Under the pieces are notes generated by a model. It did no database searches. It was not told where the DNA came from and saw nothing but the letters and a program-made list of their open reading frames with translations. From Flaviramulus sp. (GTDB lineage: Bacteria; Bacteroidota; Bacteroidia; Flavobacteriales; Flavobacteriaceae): 64,000 nt of DNA. The DNA lies in contig JANQTJ010000015.1 in the NCBI GenBank assembly GCA_030731745.1, forward strand, positions 62,001 through 126,000. The letters are read 5' to 3'. Both the position numbers and the translations under genes were made by a program. Positions 10,801 through 19,996 of this stretch are shown here, piece after piece (positions within the stretch are counted from its first letter, which is position 1; each line of letters begins with the position of its first letter).

Positions 10801-11004
10801 TGCAAAATTGATGATAAAAAACACCATTATAGCTTCGAACCACCAAGCATTATAAATAAGATTCCGGGTGTAAGGCGTTGGGGATGTTTCTTGTCCTGCA
10901 TCTAAAAAGGTACCAGCAGCCATAGCAACTGCAAACACAATAAACAAAATAGCAGTAAGTCTTGTAGAAAAAAGAATTTTGGCGAGTTTTTCTTGCATAA
11001 TCAT
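7813..11004 (-). CDS. ccsA: Cytochrome c biogenesis protein CcsBA (ResB-CcsA fusion)
   Basis: 1063 aa: N-terminal ResB-like part, C-terminal CcsA with [29 protein letters not shown] tryptophan-rich haem motif. Confidence 0.92.
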   Translation of the reverse strand: [1063 protein letters not shown]

Positions 11005-11195
11005 AGCCCTTTTAAAGGTCTTGCAAATTTAAGGATTAAAGTTTATTTTCAAGTGTTAAAGTATTCAAAAAAAGCATGATCTACTGCGGTACTTTTCTAA
11101 AAAGTAAAACCAATAATAGATTATTAAAAGAGATATCTGCAATAAAAAATTTAGATTCATAATTTTTATTCATAATTCGTTAGTATTTTAGCACT

Positions 11196-11963
11196 ATGAT
11201 TTCTGTAGTAATTCTTGGCGCAGGCAATGTAGCAACTCATCTGTTTAAAGCTTTTAATAAAGCTGAAAACATATCTGTTATTCAATGGTTTAACAGACAT
11301 TTAGATCCAATTATTCAATACAATAAAACGGTTGACGTTACTGATGATTTAAATACACTTAAAGATGCAGATATTTACATCATTGCTGTTAGTGATGATG
11401 CTGTTGGCAAACTTTCTGAACAACTTCCTTTTGAAAATAGATTGGTAGTTCACACCTCAGGAAGTGTCAATGTTTACGATTTGGATAAAAAACACAAACG
11501 TGGTGTTTTATATCCTTTACAAACCTTTAGTAAAACTACCGAAATGGATTTTGCTTATGTACCAATTTGCATAGAAACTTTAGACAAAAAGAGTTATCCG
11601 ATTTTAAAAAAATTGGCAGTAAGCATTGGCAGTCCAACTAAAAGAGTGAATAGTGACCAAAGAAGTGTGTTACATTTAGCAGCTGTTTTTGTAAATAATT
11701 TTACAAATCAGTTGTATCGAATTGGACATGAAATTACCGAGAGTGAAGGTGCAGAATTTGATTTACTCAAACCCCTAATTCTTGAAACTGCAAAAAAAAT
11801 TCAAGATTTGTCGCCTTATATGGCCCAAACAGGACCTGCTAAAAGAAACGACAAAAAAACAATAAACAGGCATTTGAAACTTTTAACAAACGAACATCAT
11901 AAAGAAACATACAAACTCTTAACCAAATCAATACAAATTACACATGGAAGAAAAAAGTTATAA
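11196..11963 (+). CDS. Rossmann-like/DUF2520 domain-containing protein (NADP-dependent oxidoreductase-like)
   Basis: MISVVILGAGNVATHL dinucleotide-binding start; HTSGSV...GVLYPLQTFSK typical of the family. Confidence 0.85.
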   Translation: MISVVILGAGNVATHLFKAFNKAENISVIQWFNRHLDPIIQYNKTVDVTDDLNTLKDADIYIIAVSDDAVGKLSEQLPFENRLVVHTSGSVNVYDLDKKHKRGVLYPLQTFSKTTEMDFAYVPICIETLDKKSYPILKKLAVSIGSPTKRVNSDQRSVLHLAAVFVNNFTNQLYRIGHEITESEGAEFDLLKPLILETAKKIQDLSPYMAQTGPAKRNDKKTINRHLKLLTNEHHKETYKLLTKSIQITHGRKKL

Positions 11964-12471
11964 AGAATATTTAGAACACATTACTACTTTTATTTTTGAT
12001 GTAGATGGGGTTTTTACAGATGGATCTGTGATGGTTACTACCTCAGGGGAGTTAATTAGAACTATGAATGTAAAAGACGGTTATGCCCTTAAAGCAGCTC
12101 TAAATATGGGTTTTAACTTATGTATAATTTCTGCAGGAACAAATGAAGGTGTTAGAATTCGATTAAATGGTTTAGGAGTAAGTGATGTGTATTTAAACTC
12201 TCAAAATAAAATTGAACAATTACATGATTACTTAAATAAAAAGAATATCAAAACGGAAAATGTACTTTACATGGGAGATGATATTCCAGATTATCAGGTT
12301 ATGAAAATTATTGGATTACCATGTTGCCCTCAAGATGCGGTACCTGAAATAAAAAATGTTTCAAAATATATTTCTCATAAAAAAGGAGGTAAAGGTGCTG
12401 TTCGCGATGTGATTGAACAAGTACTTAAAGTACAAGGAAAATGGCATACAGATATTCAAGCTAAAAATTGA
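11944..12471 (+). CDS. KdsC family HAD phosphatase (3-deoxy-D-manno-octulosonate 8-phosphate phosphatase-like)
   Basis: TFIFDVDGVFTDGSV and LYMGDDIPDYQVMK motifs. Confidence 0.88.
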   Translation: MEEKSYKEYLEHITTFIFDVDGVFTDGSVMVTTSGELIRTMNVKDGYALKAALNMGFNLCIISAGTNEGVRIRLNGLGVSDVYLNSQNKIEQLHDYLNKKNIKTENVLYMGDDIPDYQVMKIIGLPCCPQDAVPEIKNVSKYISHKKGGKGAVRDVIEQVLKVQGKWHTDIQAKN

Positions 12472-12484
12472 TTAATCTTTAAAA

Positions 12485-12802
12485 TTGGAAAGAAAAAGCA
12501 GAAGACATAGCCCAGGTTTTGGATACATTGGTTTTGGTAATAGCCAGAGTGTATTTAATCAAAATTCTAAAAAAGCTTTTTCTGAGATTAAAGAAAAATT
12601 AAACAATGAAACTCATTTACATTATCAATTAGATTTTCTTCATAAAACACTTTCAAAAGAAGACAAAGAAAAAATAAAAAACAAAATAAGAAAATCACAA
12701 AAACGTAAAGCTAATAAAGCTTTGATTCTTACAATTATCTTATTATTTGCTGTGGTTTTTATAATTAAAATTTTTATTGACAGCCTCATGTCTAAACTAT
12801 AA
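12485..12802 (+). CDS. Hypothetical small protein with C-terminal TM helix
   Basis: 105-aa ORF in operon context, C-terminal hydrophobic segment. Confidence 0.6.
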   Translation: MERKSRRHSPGFGYIGFGNSQSVFNQNSKKAFSEIKEKLNNETHLHYQLDFLHKTLSKEDKEKIKNKIRKSQKRKANKALILTIILLFAVVFIIKIFIDSLMSKL

Positions 12803-12812
12803 ACCGCAACTT

Positions 12813-13730
12813 ATGTTATCTTTTTTTAAGCTCATCCGTTGGAAAAACTTATTAATGATTGCATTAGTTCAATTACTCATAAAATATGGACTTTTAGAAC
12901 CATTTGGGGCTGAAGTAAGTTTAAGTGAATTAGGTATCGCACTTTTAATTTTAGCAACGATATGTATAGCAGCAGCTGGTTATATAATTAACGATATTAA
13001 TGATATAGAAACAGACTTTATAAACAAACCAAATAGTATTATTATTGGCAAAGAAATTTCGGAAAAGACAGCTTACACTTTTTTTATAGCACTAAATGTA
13101 GTTGGTGTTGGTATTGGCTTTTATTTGTCAAATACAGTAAACAGAGCGCCTTTTTTCTCTTTATTTGTTATTATTTCTGTTTTACTTTACATCTACGCTA
13201 CCTACCTAAAAAGCACGCCTTTAATAGGAAATATTGTTATTTCAATACTCGTGGCATTAAGTATTATTATTGTTGGAATTTTTGAATTACTACCAGCTAC
13301 AAATCCTATAAATCAAAAAATTCAGTTTACTTTTTTTAGAGTTATTTTTGATTATGCGCTGTTTGCTTTTTCAATAAATTTACTTCGAGAAATAACTAAA
13401 GACATTGAGGATATTGAGGGGGATACTGAGGCTAATTTAAATACTTTACCTATTGCCATTGGTAAAAATAGAACTATAACAATGTTAGCTATTTTAAATT
13501 TTATTCCTTTAATAGGAACTGTATTTTATGTCATCTCAACTCTTTACAAACAACCCATAGTTGTTGGCTATTTTTTAATTTTTATTGTGGCGCCTCTTCT
13601 CTATATCACCATAAAAACATTCAGTTCAGAAACAAAAAAAGACTACAATCTTTTAAGTAAAATGTATAAATTAGTTATGCTATTTGGCATGTTTTCATTA
13701 CTTTTATACAAGTATGTTATACTTAATTAA
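12813..13730 (+). CDS. UbiA-like prenyltransferase (geranylgeranylglycerol-phosphate geranylgeranyltransferase-like)
   Basis: NDINDIETDFINKP and REITKDIEDIEGD Asp-rich motifs, multiple TMs. ATG at 12813 preferred over the track start at 12777. Confidence 0.87.
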   Translation: MLSFFKLIRWKNLLMIALVQLLIKYGLLEPFGAEVSLSELGIALLILATICIAAAGYIINDINDIETDFINKPNSIIIGKEISEKTAYTFFIALNVVGVGIGFYLSNTVNRAPFFSLFVIISVLLYIYATYLKSTPLIGNIVISILVALSIIIVGIFELLPATNPINQKIQFTFFRVIFDYALFAFSINLLREITKDIEDIEGDTEANLNTLPIAIGKNRTITMLAILNFIPLIGTVFYVISTLYKQPIVVGYFLIFIVAPLLYITIKTFSSETKKDYNLLSKMYKLVMLFGMFSLLLYKYVILN

Positions 13731-14323
13731 TGCTGTACGAAAAACTTAAAAACCATCACATCATATTAGCATCTGGTTCGCCAAGGCGACAGGCATTTTT
13801 TAAAGATTTGGGTTTAGATTTTGAAGTAAGATTAAAACCGGTAATTGAAGAATATCCCGAGCGTTTAAAACATTTTGAAATCAGTGATTATCTAGCTCAA
13901 CTAAAAGCATTGCCTTACAAAAACGACTTAAGACCTATTGATATTTTAATAACCAGTGATACTATTGTTTGGAACGAAGGTAAAGCCTTAGGTAAACCCA
14001 TTGATGAGTCCGATGCTTTTAAAATTTTAAAATCATTAAGTAATAAAACCCATGAGGTAATCACATCTGTTTGTTTTACAACTACAACCTTCGAAAAAAC
14101 TTTATCTGACATTACAAAAGTGACCTTTAAAACTTTAAGTGACGAGGAAATTTTATACTACATAAACACTTGTAAACCTTTTGATAAAGCTGGGGCTTAT
14201 GGTATTCAAGAATGGATTGGGCAAATAGGTGTGACAAAAATTGAAGGCTCTTATTTTAACGTTATGGGGTTGCCTGTGCATCTTGTTTACAAAACGTTAA
14301 ATGCAATAGCAGCAACGCTTTAA
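13730..14323 (+). CDS. maf: Maf family nucleotide pyrophosphatase
   Basis: ILASGSPRRQAFFKDLGL and DKAGAYGIQEWIGQIGVTKIEGSYFNVMGLP. Confidence 0.93.
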   Translation: MLYEKLKNHHIILASGSPRRQAFFKDLGLDFEVRLKPVIEEYPERLKHFEISDYLAQLKALPYKNDLRPIDILITSDTIVWNEGKALGKPIDESDAFKILKSLSNKTHEVITSVCFTTTTFEKTLSDITKVTFKTLSDEEILYYINTCKPFDKAGAYGIQEWIGQIGVTKIEGSYFNVMGLPVHLVYKTLNAIAATL

Positions 14324-14350
14324 GTTCGTAACTTTATAAAAAAAACCATC

Positions 14351-15298
14351 ATGTTAAAAAAAGTTACTAAAATCAAACTTTCATTTTATACTATCCTAGT
14401 ATTATTAACAGTGCTTTCTTCTTGTAAAAAACAAAATAAAGAAGTTGGTTATAACATAGAAAGCAAAATAGAGCATGAAACAGAACCAAAAAAAACTAAA
14501 GTAAAACTTACACCTGAATTTAAAGCCTATTGGTATGCTGGTGAAGCTGAAATTTCTTCTTATAAATTACAACAAGCACGTTATGGCGAAATGAGAGTGG
14601 GTTACGCTGTTTTAGTTTATGTTACCGAGGAGTTTTTACCAGAAAAACAAGTTAAAGCTGATTATAGAAGTTCTGAAAATATACCGGTTTTAAAACTAAA
14701 TGCTACAAAAAATTTTCTAACTGGCATTTATCCGTACTCAATTATGCAGAGTACGTTTTATCCAATAGCTAATAATTACCATGCTTTAAAAGTATCGGCT
14801 TCTGTACAGGAATGGTGCGGACATGTATATACGCAACTTAATAATAAAGATCAATTTGAAATAACTTCTCATTCGTATTTCGGGAATGAAGGCGATCAAA
14901 ATTTCACTTTAAAGAAAAGTATTTTAGAAAATGAATTATGGGTTCAGATAAGAATCAATCCAAAATCTTTGCCCGTAGGCGATTTAGAAATTATCCCCGC
15001 ATTTGAATATACAAGATTAAGACACATTGATATAAAACCATATAAAGCTTTAGCTTCACTAAATAATAACACCTATTCCATTTCCTATCCTGAATTAAAT
15101 AGAACCATCTCAATACAATTCAATCCTAAGTTCCCCTATGATATTTTTGAATGGTCAGAAACTTCTACAAGCAGTTTTGGTGACAATTCTGAAATGATGA
15201 CTACAAAAGCCACCTTGTTAAAAACCATAAAATCTCCCTACTGGCAAAAAAATCATAATGAAGACGAAAAACTCAGAGAAACACTACTTTTAAATTAA
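14351..15298 (+). CDS. Putative lipoprotein of unknown function
   Basis: Lipobox-like LTVLSSCKK, 315 aa. Confidence 0.65.
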   Translation: MLKKVTKIKLSFYTILVLLTVLSSCKKQNKEVGYNIESKIEHETEPKKTKVKLTPEFKAYWYAGEAEISSYKLQQARYGEMRVGYAVLVYVTEEFLPEKQVKADYRSSENIPVLKLNATKNFLTGIYPYSIMQSTFYPIANNYHALKVSASVQEWCGHVYTQLNNKDQFEITSHSYFGNEGDQNFTLKKSILENELWVQIRINPKSLPVGDLEIIPAFEYTRLRHIDIKPYKALASLNNNTYSISYPELNRTISIQFNPKFPYDIFEWSETSTSSFGDNSEMMTTKATLLKTIKSPYWQKNHNEDEKLRETLLLN

Positions 15299-15323
15299 AC
15301 TGATTTAATTATGATATGTATAT

Positions 15324-15890
15324 TTGTATAAACCTCAAACCATATTTATGTTTATAAACGACTACAAAAATGAATTAATTATTAGTCTAATAGTCATAAT
15401 TTCATTGTTGATTTTAAGATTTATAACACAATTTACAGTAACAAAAATTGCTAAAAGAAACGATATTAATGATGCCAGAATAAGACTCATCAGACGTTAC
15501 ATAACGGTAACCATTTTTTTTATAGGCATATTAATTGAAGCTTTAGTTTTCGGGACAGAATTTCATGATTTAGCCGTTATTTTCTCTTCTGTATTTGCTG
15601 TAATAGGGATTGGTTTATTTGCAATATGGTCTATTTTAAGTAACATAACTTCTGGTATTATCATGTTTTTTAACTTTCCTTATAAAGTAGGAGATAAAAT
15701 AGAAATACATGATAAAGATTTCCCCATAACCGCAATTATTGAAGATATTAGAGCGTTTCAAATACACTTACGACTTGAAAATGGTGATTTGGTAACCTAT
15801 CCAAACAATCTTATGTTACAAAAAGCAGTTACACTAATCAAAAAAGATGCGATTGATGATATCTTGGATGATGGTAGTGATGCTGTATAA
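15324..15890 (+). CDS. Mechanosensitive ion channel (MscS family, small)
   Basis: TMs followed by WSILSNITSGIIMFFNFPYKVGDKIEI, MscS beta-domain signature. Confidence 0.85.
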   Translation: MYKPQTIFMFINDYKNELIISLIVIISLLILRFITQFTVTKIAKRNDINDARIRLIRRYITVTIFFIGILIEALVFGTEFHDLAVIFSSVFAVIGIGLFAIWSILSNITSGIIMFFNFPYKVGDKIEIHDKDFPITAIIEDIRAFQIHLRLENGDLVTYPNNLMLQKAVTLIKKDAIDDILDDGSDAV

Positions 15891-15913
15891 ATATTACATA
15901 TATTTATATAATA

Positions 15914-16990
15914 ATGCTACAAATGTCTAAAAAAATAAGAAGCCAAAAATCCAAAAAAAAAGTAGGTCAAATACCTGGCAGCGTTATATATACTGGAGAA
16001 AAATCTAATCAAAAATTATTTATAGAAGCATTCGATTACACGAAAGATTACGTTGTTGAAAAAGAACTTACCAACGTTGAAGAATGTTTTGATTTTGAAG
16101 AAGGCTCTATTACTTGGATTAACATAAATGGTTTAAACCACGTAAAAGCCATCGAAAAAATTGGAGAACATTACGAGTTACACCCTTTAGTACTTGAAGA
16201 TATAGTTAACATCTCACAGCGTCCAAAAATTGATGAGTACGATGATTATCTTTTTGTAGTCTTAAAAATGTTGTATTATGATGCTAACGAAAAAATAGTC
16301 TCAGAACAAGTAAGTTTTATATTAGGTAAAGATTACGTTTTATCGTTTCAAGAATCTGAAGGGGATGTATTTGATTCTGTTAGAGAGCGCATTAGGCATG
16401 CCAAAGGGCGTGTACGCTCCATGAAGTCCGATTATTTACTTTACGTTTTAATTGATGCCGTTGTAGACCATTATTTTAGCGTTATAGAAATTTTAGGTGA
16501 CAAAATTGAAGACTTCGAAACCGAAATATTTTCAGGCAATGTTAAAGAAGATATCAGCAAAGAAATTCAAGATTTAAAACGCGAAATATTACGCGTACGT
16601 CGCGCCATTTTTCCACTACGCGAAGTGCTAAACCGGATAGAAAAAAACGAAAGTGCGCTTGTCGATCCAAAAACACACACCTACTACCGGGATATTTACG
16701 ACCATTTAATACAAGTCTCAGAAAACATTGACATATACCGTGAAATGATTTGGAGTTTAATGGATATGTACATGACAACCATTAGCAATAAAATGAACGA
16801 AGTCATGAAAGTACTTACCATAATGGCATCCATTTTTATCCCGTTAACCTTTATTGCAGGTGTATATGGCATGAATTTCGAATACATCCCAGAACTAAAA
16901 TACAAAAACGCCTATTTCGTCCTTTGGGGCGTTATGATTGTGATATTTTTAGGGATGCTACTCTATTTTAAAAGAAAAAAGTGGTTATAA
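15914..16990 (+). CDS. corA: Magnesium/cobalt transporter CorA
   Basis: C-terminal GVYGMNFEYIPEL (GMN motif) and two TMs. Confidence 0.95.
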   Translation: MLQMSKKIRSQKSKKKVGQIPGSVIYTGEKSNQKLFIEAFDYTKDYVVEKELTNVEECFDFEEGSITWININGLNHVKAIEKIGEHYELHPLVLEDIVNISQRPKIDEYDDYLFVVLKMLYYDANEKIVSEQVSFILGKDYVLSFQESEGDVFDSVRERIRHAKGRVRSMKSDYLLYVLIDAVVDHYFSVIEILGDKIEDFETEIFSGNVKEDISKEIQDLKREILRVRRAIFPLREVLNRIEKNESALVDPKTHTYYRDIYDHLIQVSENIDIYREMIWSLMDMYMTTISNKMNEVMKVLTIMASIFIPLTFIAGVYGMNFEYIPELKYKNAYFVLWGVMIVIFLGMLLYFKRKKWL

Positions 16991-16995
16991 ACAAT

Positions 16996-17094
16996 CATTT
17001 TTTTGCGTTACCTTAAGGTCAGGCTATCCGATGCATCTTTTTTTCGTACCTCAAAAAAGGATGCCGCTACTATCCTTAACGCAAACAAAAAAAA
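16996..17094. repeat. Complex palindromic intergenic element (nested inverted repeats)
   Basis: Outer arms GCGTTA (17005-17010)/TAACGC (17077-17082) flanked by T and A runs; inner arms GCATCTTTTTTT (17033-17044)/AAAAAAGGATGC (17053-17064). Confidence 0.7.
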
Positions 17095-17354
17095 CAAACT
17101 TGCAAACTTACAAAACCATTAGTAAGCAAACAGGTTGCAAATTTGTAACCGCTAAGCTATTTATCAATTGATTTAGTCAGAAAAAACAACTAAATTCGTT
17201 TATTATTAGATATAAAACAATAAAACGATTTCATATCTTGACGTTAAACGAGCTAAAAAACAAATAGCATTCAACATCAAGCGTTAAATAAAAACTAAAA
17301 CCAAGATAATCGTTGGTTTCTTTTTTATATTTGGTTTTTAGCTAAACCAAAAAC

Positions 17355-19880
17355 ATGAATAAACGTTTATTTTTAATATTTATAGGTCTTTTAACTACAT
17401 CATTTTCACAAGCACAAAAACCAAAAACCCCTGCATCTTCAGAGATTTACGAATCTATTCAAAAACTAAATTTTTTAGGTTCAGTACTGTATGTAGCTGC
17501 ACATCCAGATGATGAAAACACGAGGTTAATCTCCTACATGGCTAACCAAGAAAAAGCAAGAACTGCTTATTTATCATTAACTCGAGGTGATGGCGGTCAA
17601 AATCTTATTGGTCCAGAAATTAGAGAACTTTTAGGAGTTATTAGAACGCAAGAATTATTGGCTGCAAGAGGTGTTGATGGTGGCGAACAGCTATTTACTA
17701 GAGCCAACGATTTTGGTTATTCTAAACATCCTGATGAAACCTTAAGTATTTGGAATAAAGAGCAAGTTTTAAGCGATGTGGTTTTAGCCATTAGAAAGTT
17801 TAAACCAGATGTGATTATTAATAGATTTGATCACAGAACACCTGGCTCTACACACGGACATCACACAAGTTCTGCCATGTTAAGTATGGAGGCTTTTGAT
17901 TTAGTTAATAATAAAGAGGCGTATCAAGAGCAACTAAAAAAAGTGAATGTATGGCAGCCTAAACGTATTTTTTTTAACACAGGTTGGTGGTTTTTTGGAA
18001 GTGAAGAAAATTTTGAAAAAGCTGATAAAAGTAATTTAATAAGTTTTGATGTTGGCGTGTATTATCCTATAAAAGGATTATCAAACAACGAGGTAGCATC
18101 CTTAGCCAGTAGCCAGCATTTATGCCAAGGTTTTGGAAGGTTAGCACAACGTGGCTCTCAAAACGAATACATCGAATTTTTAAAAGGAGCACCTTTATTA
18201 GGTGATAATGATGTTTTTGCAGGAATCGATACCAGCTGGAACCGTGTAAAAGGCGGTAAAGCTATTGGAGATATTTTATATGAATTAGAAAACAATTTTA
18301 ATTTTAAAAATCCTTCGTCACACATGTCACAACTTCTTGAGGCTTATAAATTAATTGATAAGCTAGAAGATGAACATTGGAAAACACAAAAAATAAATCA
18401 GTTAAAATCCATCATGGAAATGTGTGCTGGTTTGTACTTAGAAGCTTCAGCAGAAACGAATTGGGCAACTCCTGGTGAGTTAATAAAACTAAATGTTGAA
18501 GTTTTAAACCGTAGTAATAAAAATATAACGTTGGAGAGTTTTGAGAGTTCGAATGGGTTAAAAGTTATCAAACAAATCCCGCTAAAAGAAAACACAAAAT
18601 ATGGCTTCAACGAAAGTTTAATTATTGATAAAAATCAAAATATTACAACACCTTATTGGTTAAGCGAAAAAGGCTCTTTGGGCATGTACAAAGTATTAAA
18701 TGATGCTTTAATTGGCTTACCTGAAACGCCTAGAGATTTAAAAATTGATTTCAATCTTTTAATTAATAATGTGCCTATAACGTTTACTAAAGTTATCATT
18801 CAGCGTTACTCAAAACCAGATAAAGGTGAATTGTATCGCCCTTTTGAAATCATACCTGCGGCATCAGCAAAAATAAACGAAAAAGTAATCATTTTTGATA
18901 ACGATAAACAACGTGAGATTAAAGTGGTTGTGAAATCTGGCCGCAATAATATACAAGGTTTTATTGATATTGCACATCCTAAAGAATGGAGTGTGTATCC
19001 TGAAAAACAAAAAATTGAGATTAAAAATAAAGGAGAAGAACAAACACTCGTTTTCACGATTATTCCTCCCAAAAATCAAAGTGAAGGATTGATAACGCCT
19101 ATGGTGCATATTGACGATAGCGTTTATACCAAAGAACTTATTGAGATTGGTTATGAGCACATTCCTTTCCAAACAGTTTTATTACCAAGTGAGTCTAAAA
19201 TTGTACGTTTAGATATTAAAAAGAAAGGTGATAACATTGGTTATATACAAGGTGCTGGCGATGTGGTACCTGAAAGTTTAGAGCAAATTGGATATAACGT
19301 AAGAATTTTAGAACCCGAAGAAATTAACGGTGAAAATTTAAGTAATTTAGATGCTATTGTAGTTGGTATTAGAGCATTCAACACACTAGAAACTTTAAAG
19401 TTTAAGCAACAACAATTGTTTGATTTTGTTGCCAATGGCGGTAATATGATTGTGCAATATAATACAAGTCGTGGTTTACAGGTTGATAATTTAGCACCTT
19501 ACGATTTGAAATTATCGAGAGATCGTGTAACTGATGAGAATTCGGAAGTACGTTTTTTAAATCCTAATCACGAGATATTAAACTCCCCAAATACCATTAC
19601 CAAAAAAGATTTTGAAGGCTGGACGCAAGAACGTGGTTTATATTTTCCAGATAGTTGGTCTGAGGCGTTTACCCCTATTCTTTCAATGAATGATAAAGAT
19701 GAAACCCCAAAAGATGGTAGTCTTTTGGTTGCAAAACATGGTAAAGGTTATTATATTTATACAGGTTTGAGCTTTTTTAGAGAGTTCCCAGAAGGTGTAT
19801 CTGGCGCTTACCGCTTATTTGCAAATATGCTTTCTATTGGTAAAGAAAATCTTAAACTAGAAGCTAAACTAAACGATTAA
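17355..19880 (+). CDS. PIG-L family deacetylase, multidomain (C-terminal GATase-like fold)
   Basis: VAAHPDDENTRLISYM and HHTSSAM motifs; C-terminal YNVRILEPEEINGENLSNLDAIVVGIRAFNT region resembles a class I GATase-like domain. Confidence 0.85.
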   Translation: MNKRLFLIFIGLLTTSFSQAQKPKTPASSEIYESIQKLNFLGSVLYVAAHPDDENTRLISYMANQEKARTAYLSLTRGDGGQNLIGPEIRELLGVIRTQELLAARGVDGGEQLFTRANDFGYSKHPDETLSIWNKEQVLSDVVLAIRKFKPDVIINRFDHRTPGSTHGHHTSSAMLSMEAFDLVNNKEAYQEQLKKVNVWQPKRIFFNTGWWFFGSEENFEKADKSNLISFDVGVYYPIKGLSNNEVASLASSQHLCQGFGRLAQRGSQNEYIEFLKGAPLLGDNDVFAGIDTSWNRVKGGKAIGDILYELENNFNFKNPSSHMSQLLEAYKLIDKLEDEHWKTQKINQLKSIMEMCAGLYLEASAETNWATPGELIKLNVEVLNRSNKNITLESFESSNGLKVIKQIPLKENTKYGFNESLIIDKNQNITTPYWLSEKGSLGMYKVLNDALIGLPETPRDLKIDFNLLINNVPITFTKVIIQRYSKPDKGELYRPFEIIPAASAKINEKVIIFDNDKQREIKVVVKSGRNNIQGFIDIAHPKEWSVYPEKQKIEIKNKGEEQTLVFTIIPPKNQSEGLITPMVHIDDSVYTKELIEIGYEHIPFQTVLLPSESKIVRLDIKKKGDNIGYIQGAGDVVPESLEQIGYNVRILEPEEINGENLSNLDAIVVGIRAFNTLETLKFKQQQLFDFVANGGNMIVQYNTSRGLQVDNLAPYDLKLSRDRVTDENSEVRFLNPNHEILNSPNTITKKDFEGWTQERGLYFPDSWSEAFTPILSMNDKDETPKDGSLLVAKHGKGYYIYTGLSFFREFPEGVSGAYRLFANMLSIGKENLKLEAKLND

Positions 19881-19882
19881 AG

Positions 19883-19993
19883 ATGACTGAAGACCATGAA
19901 AAAAAACAACCTTGGTTAAAACTCTACTCCATAGTTTTAATTACAAATGCCATTTATATCATTATATTTTATCTAATCATGCAAGCCTTTTAA
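19883..19993 (+). CDS. Small single-TM protein (36 aa)
   Basis: MTEDHEKKQPWLKLYSIVLITNAIYIIIFYLIMQAF*, between the deacetylase and symporter genes; too short for the track. Confidence 0.55.
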   Translation: MTEDHEKKQPWLKLYSIVLITNAIYIIIFYLIMQAF

Positions 19994-19996
19994 ATC

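Noticed and set aside
7813-11004. ResB-CcsA fusion as a novel fusion
   Set aside because: CcsBA fusions are established in Bacteroidota and other groups; ordinary here.
18398-19435. Several minus-strand ORFs (18398, 18806, 18864, 19241)
   Set aside because: All antisense to the PIG-L deacetylase gene and mutually overlapping.
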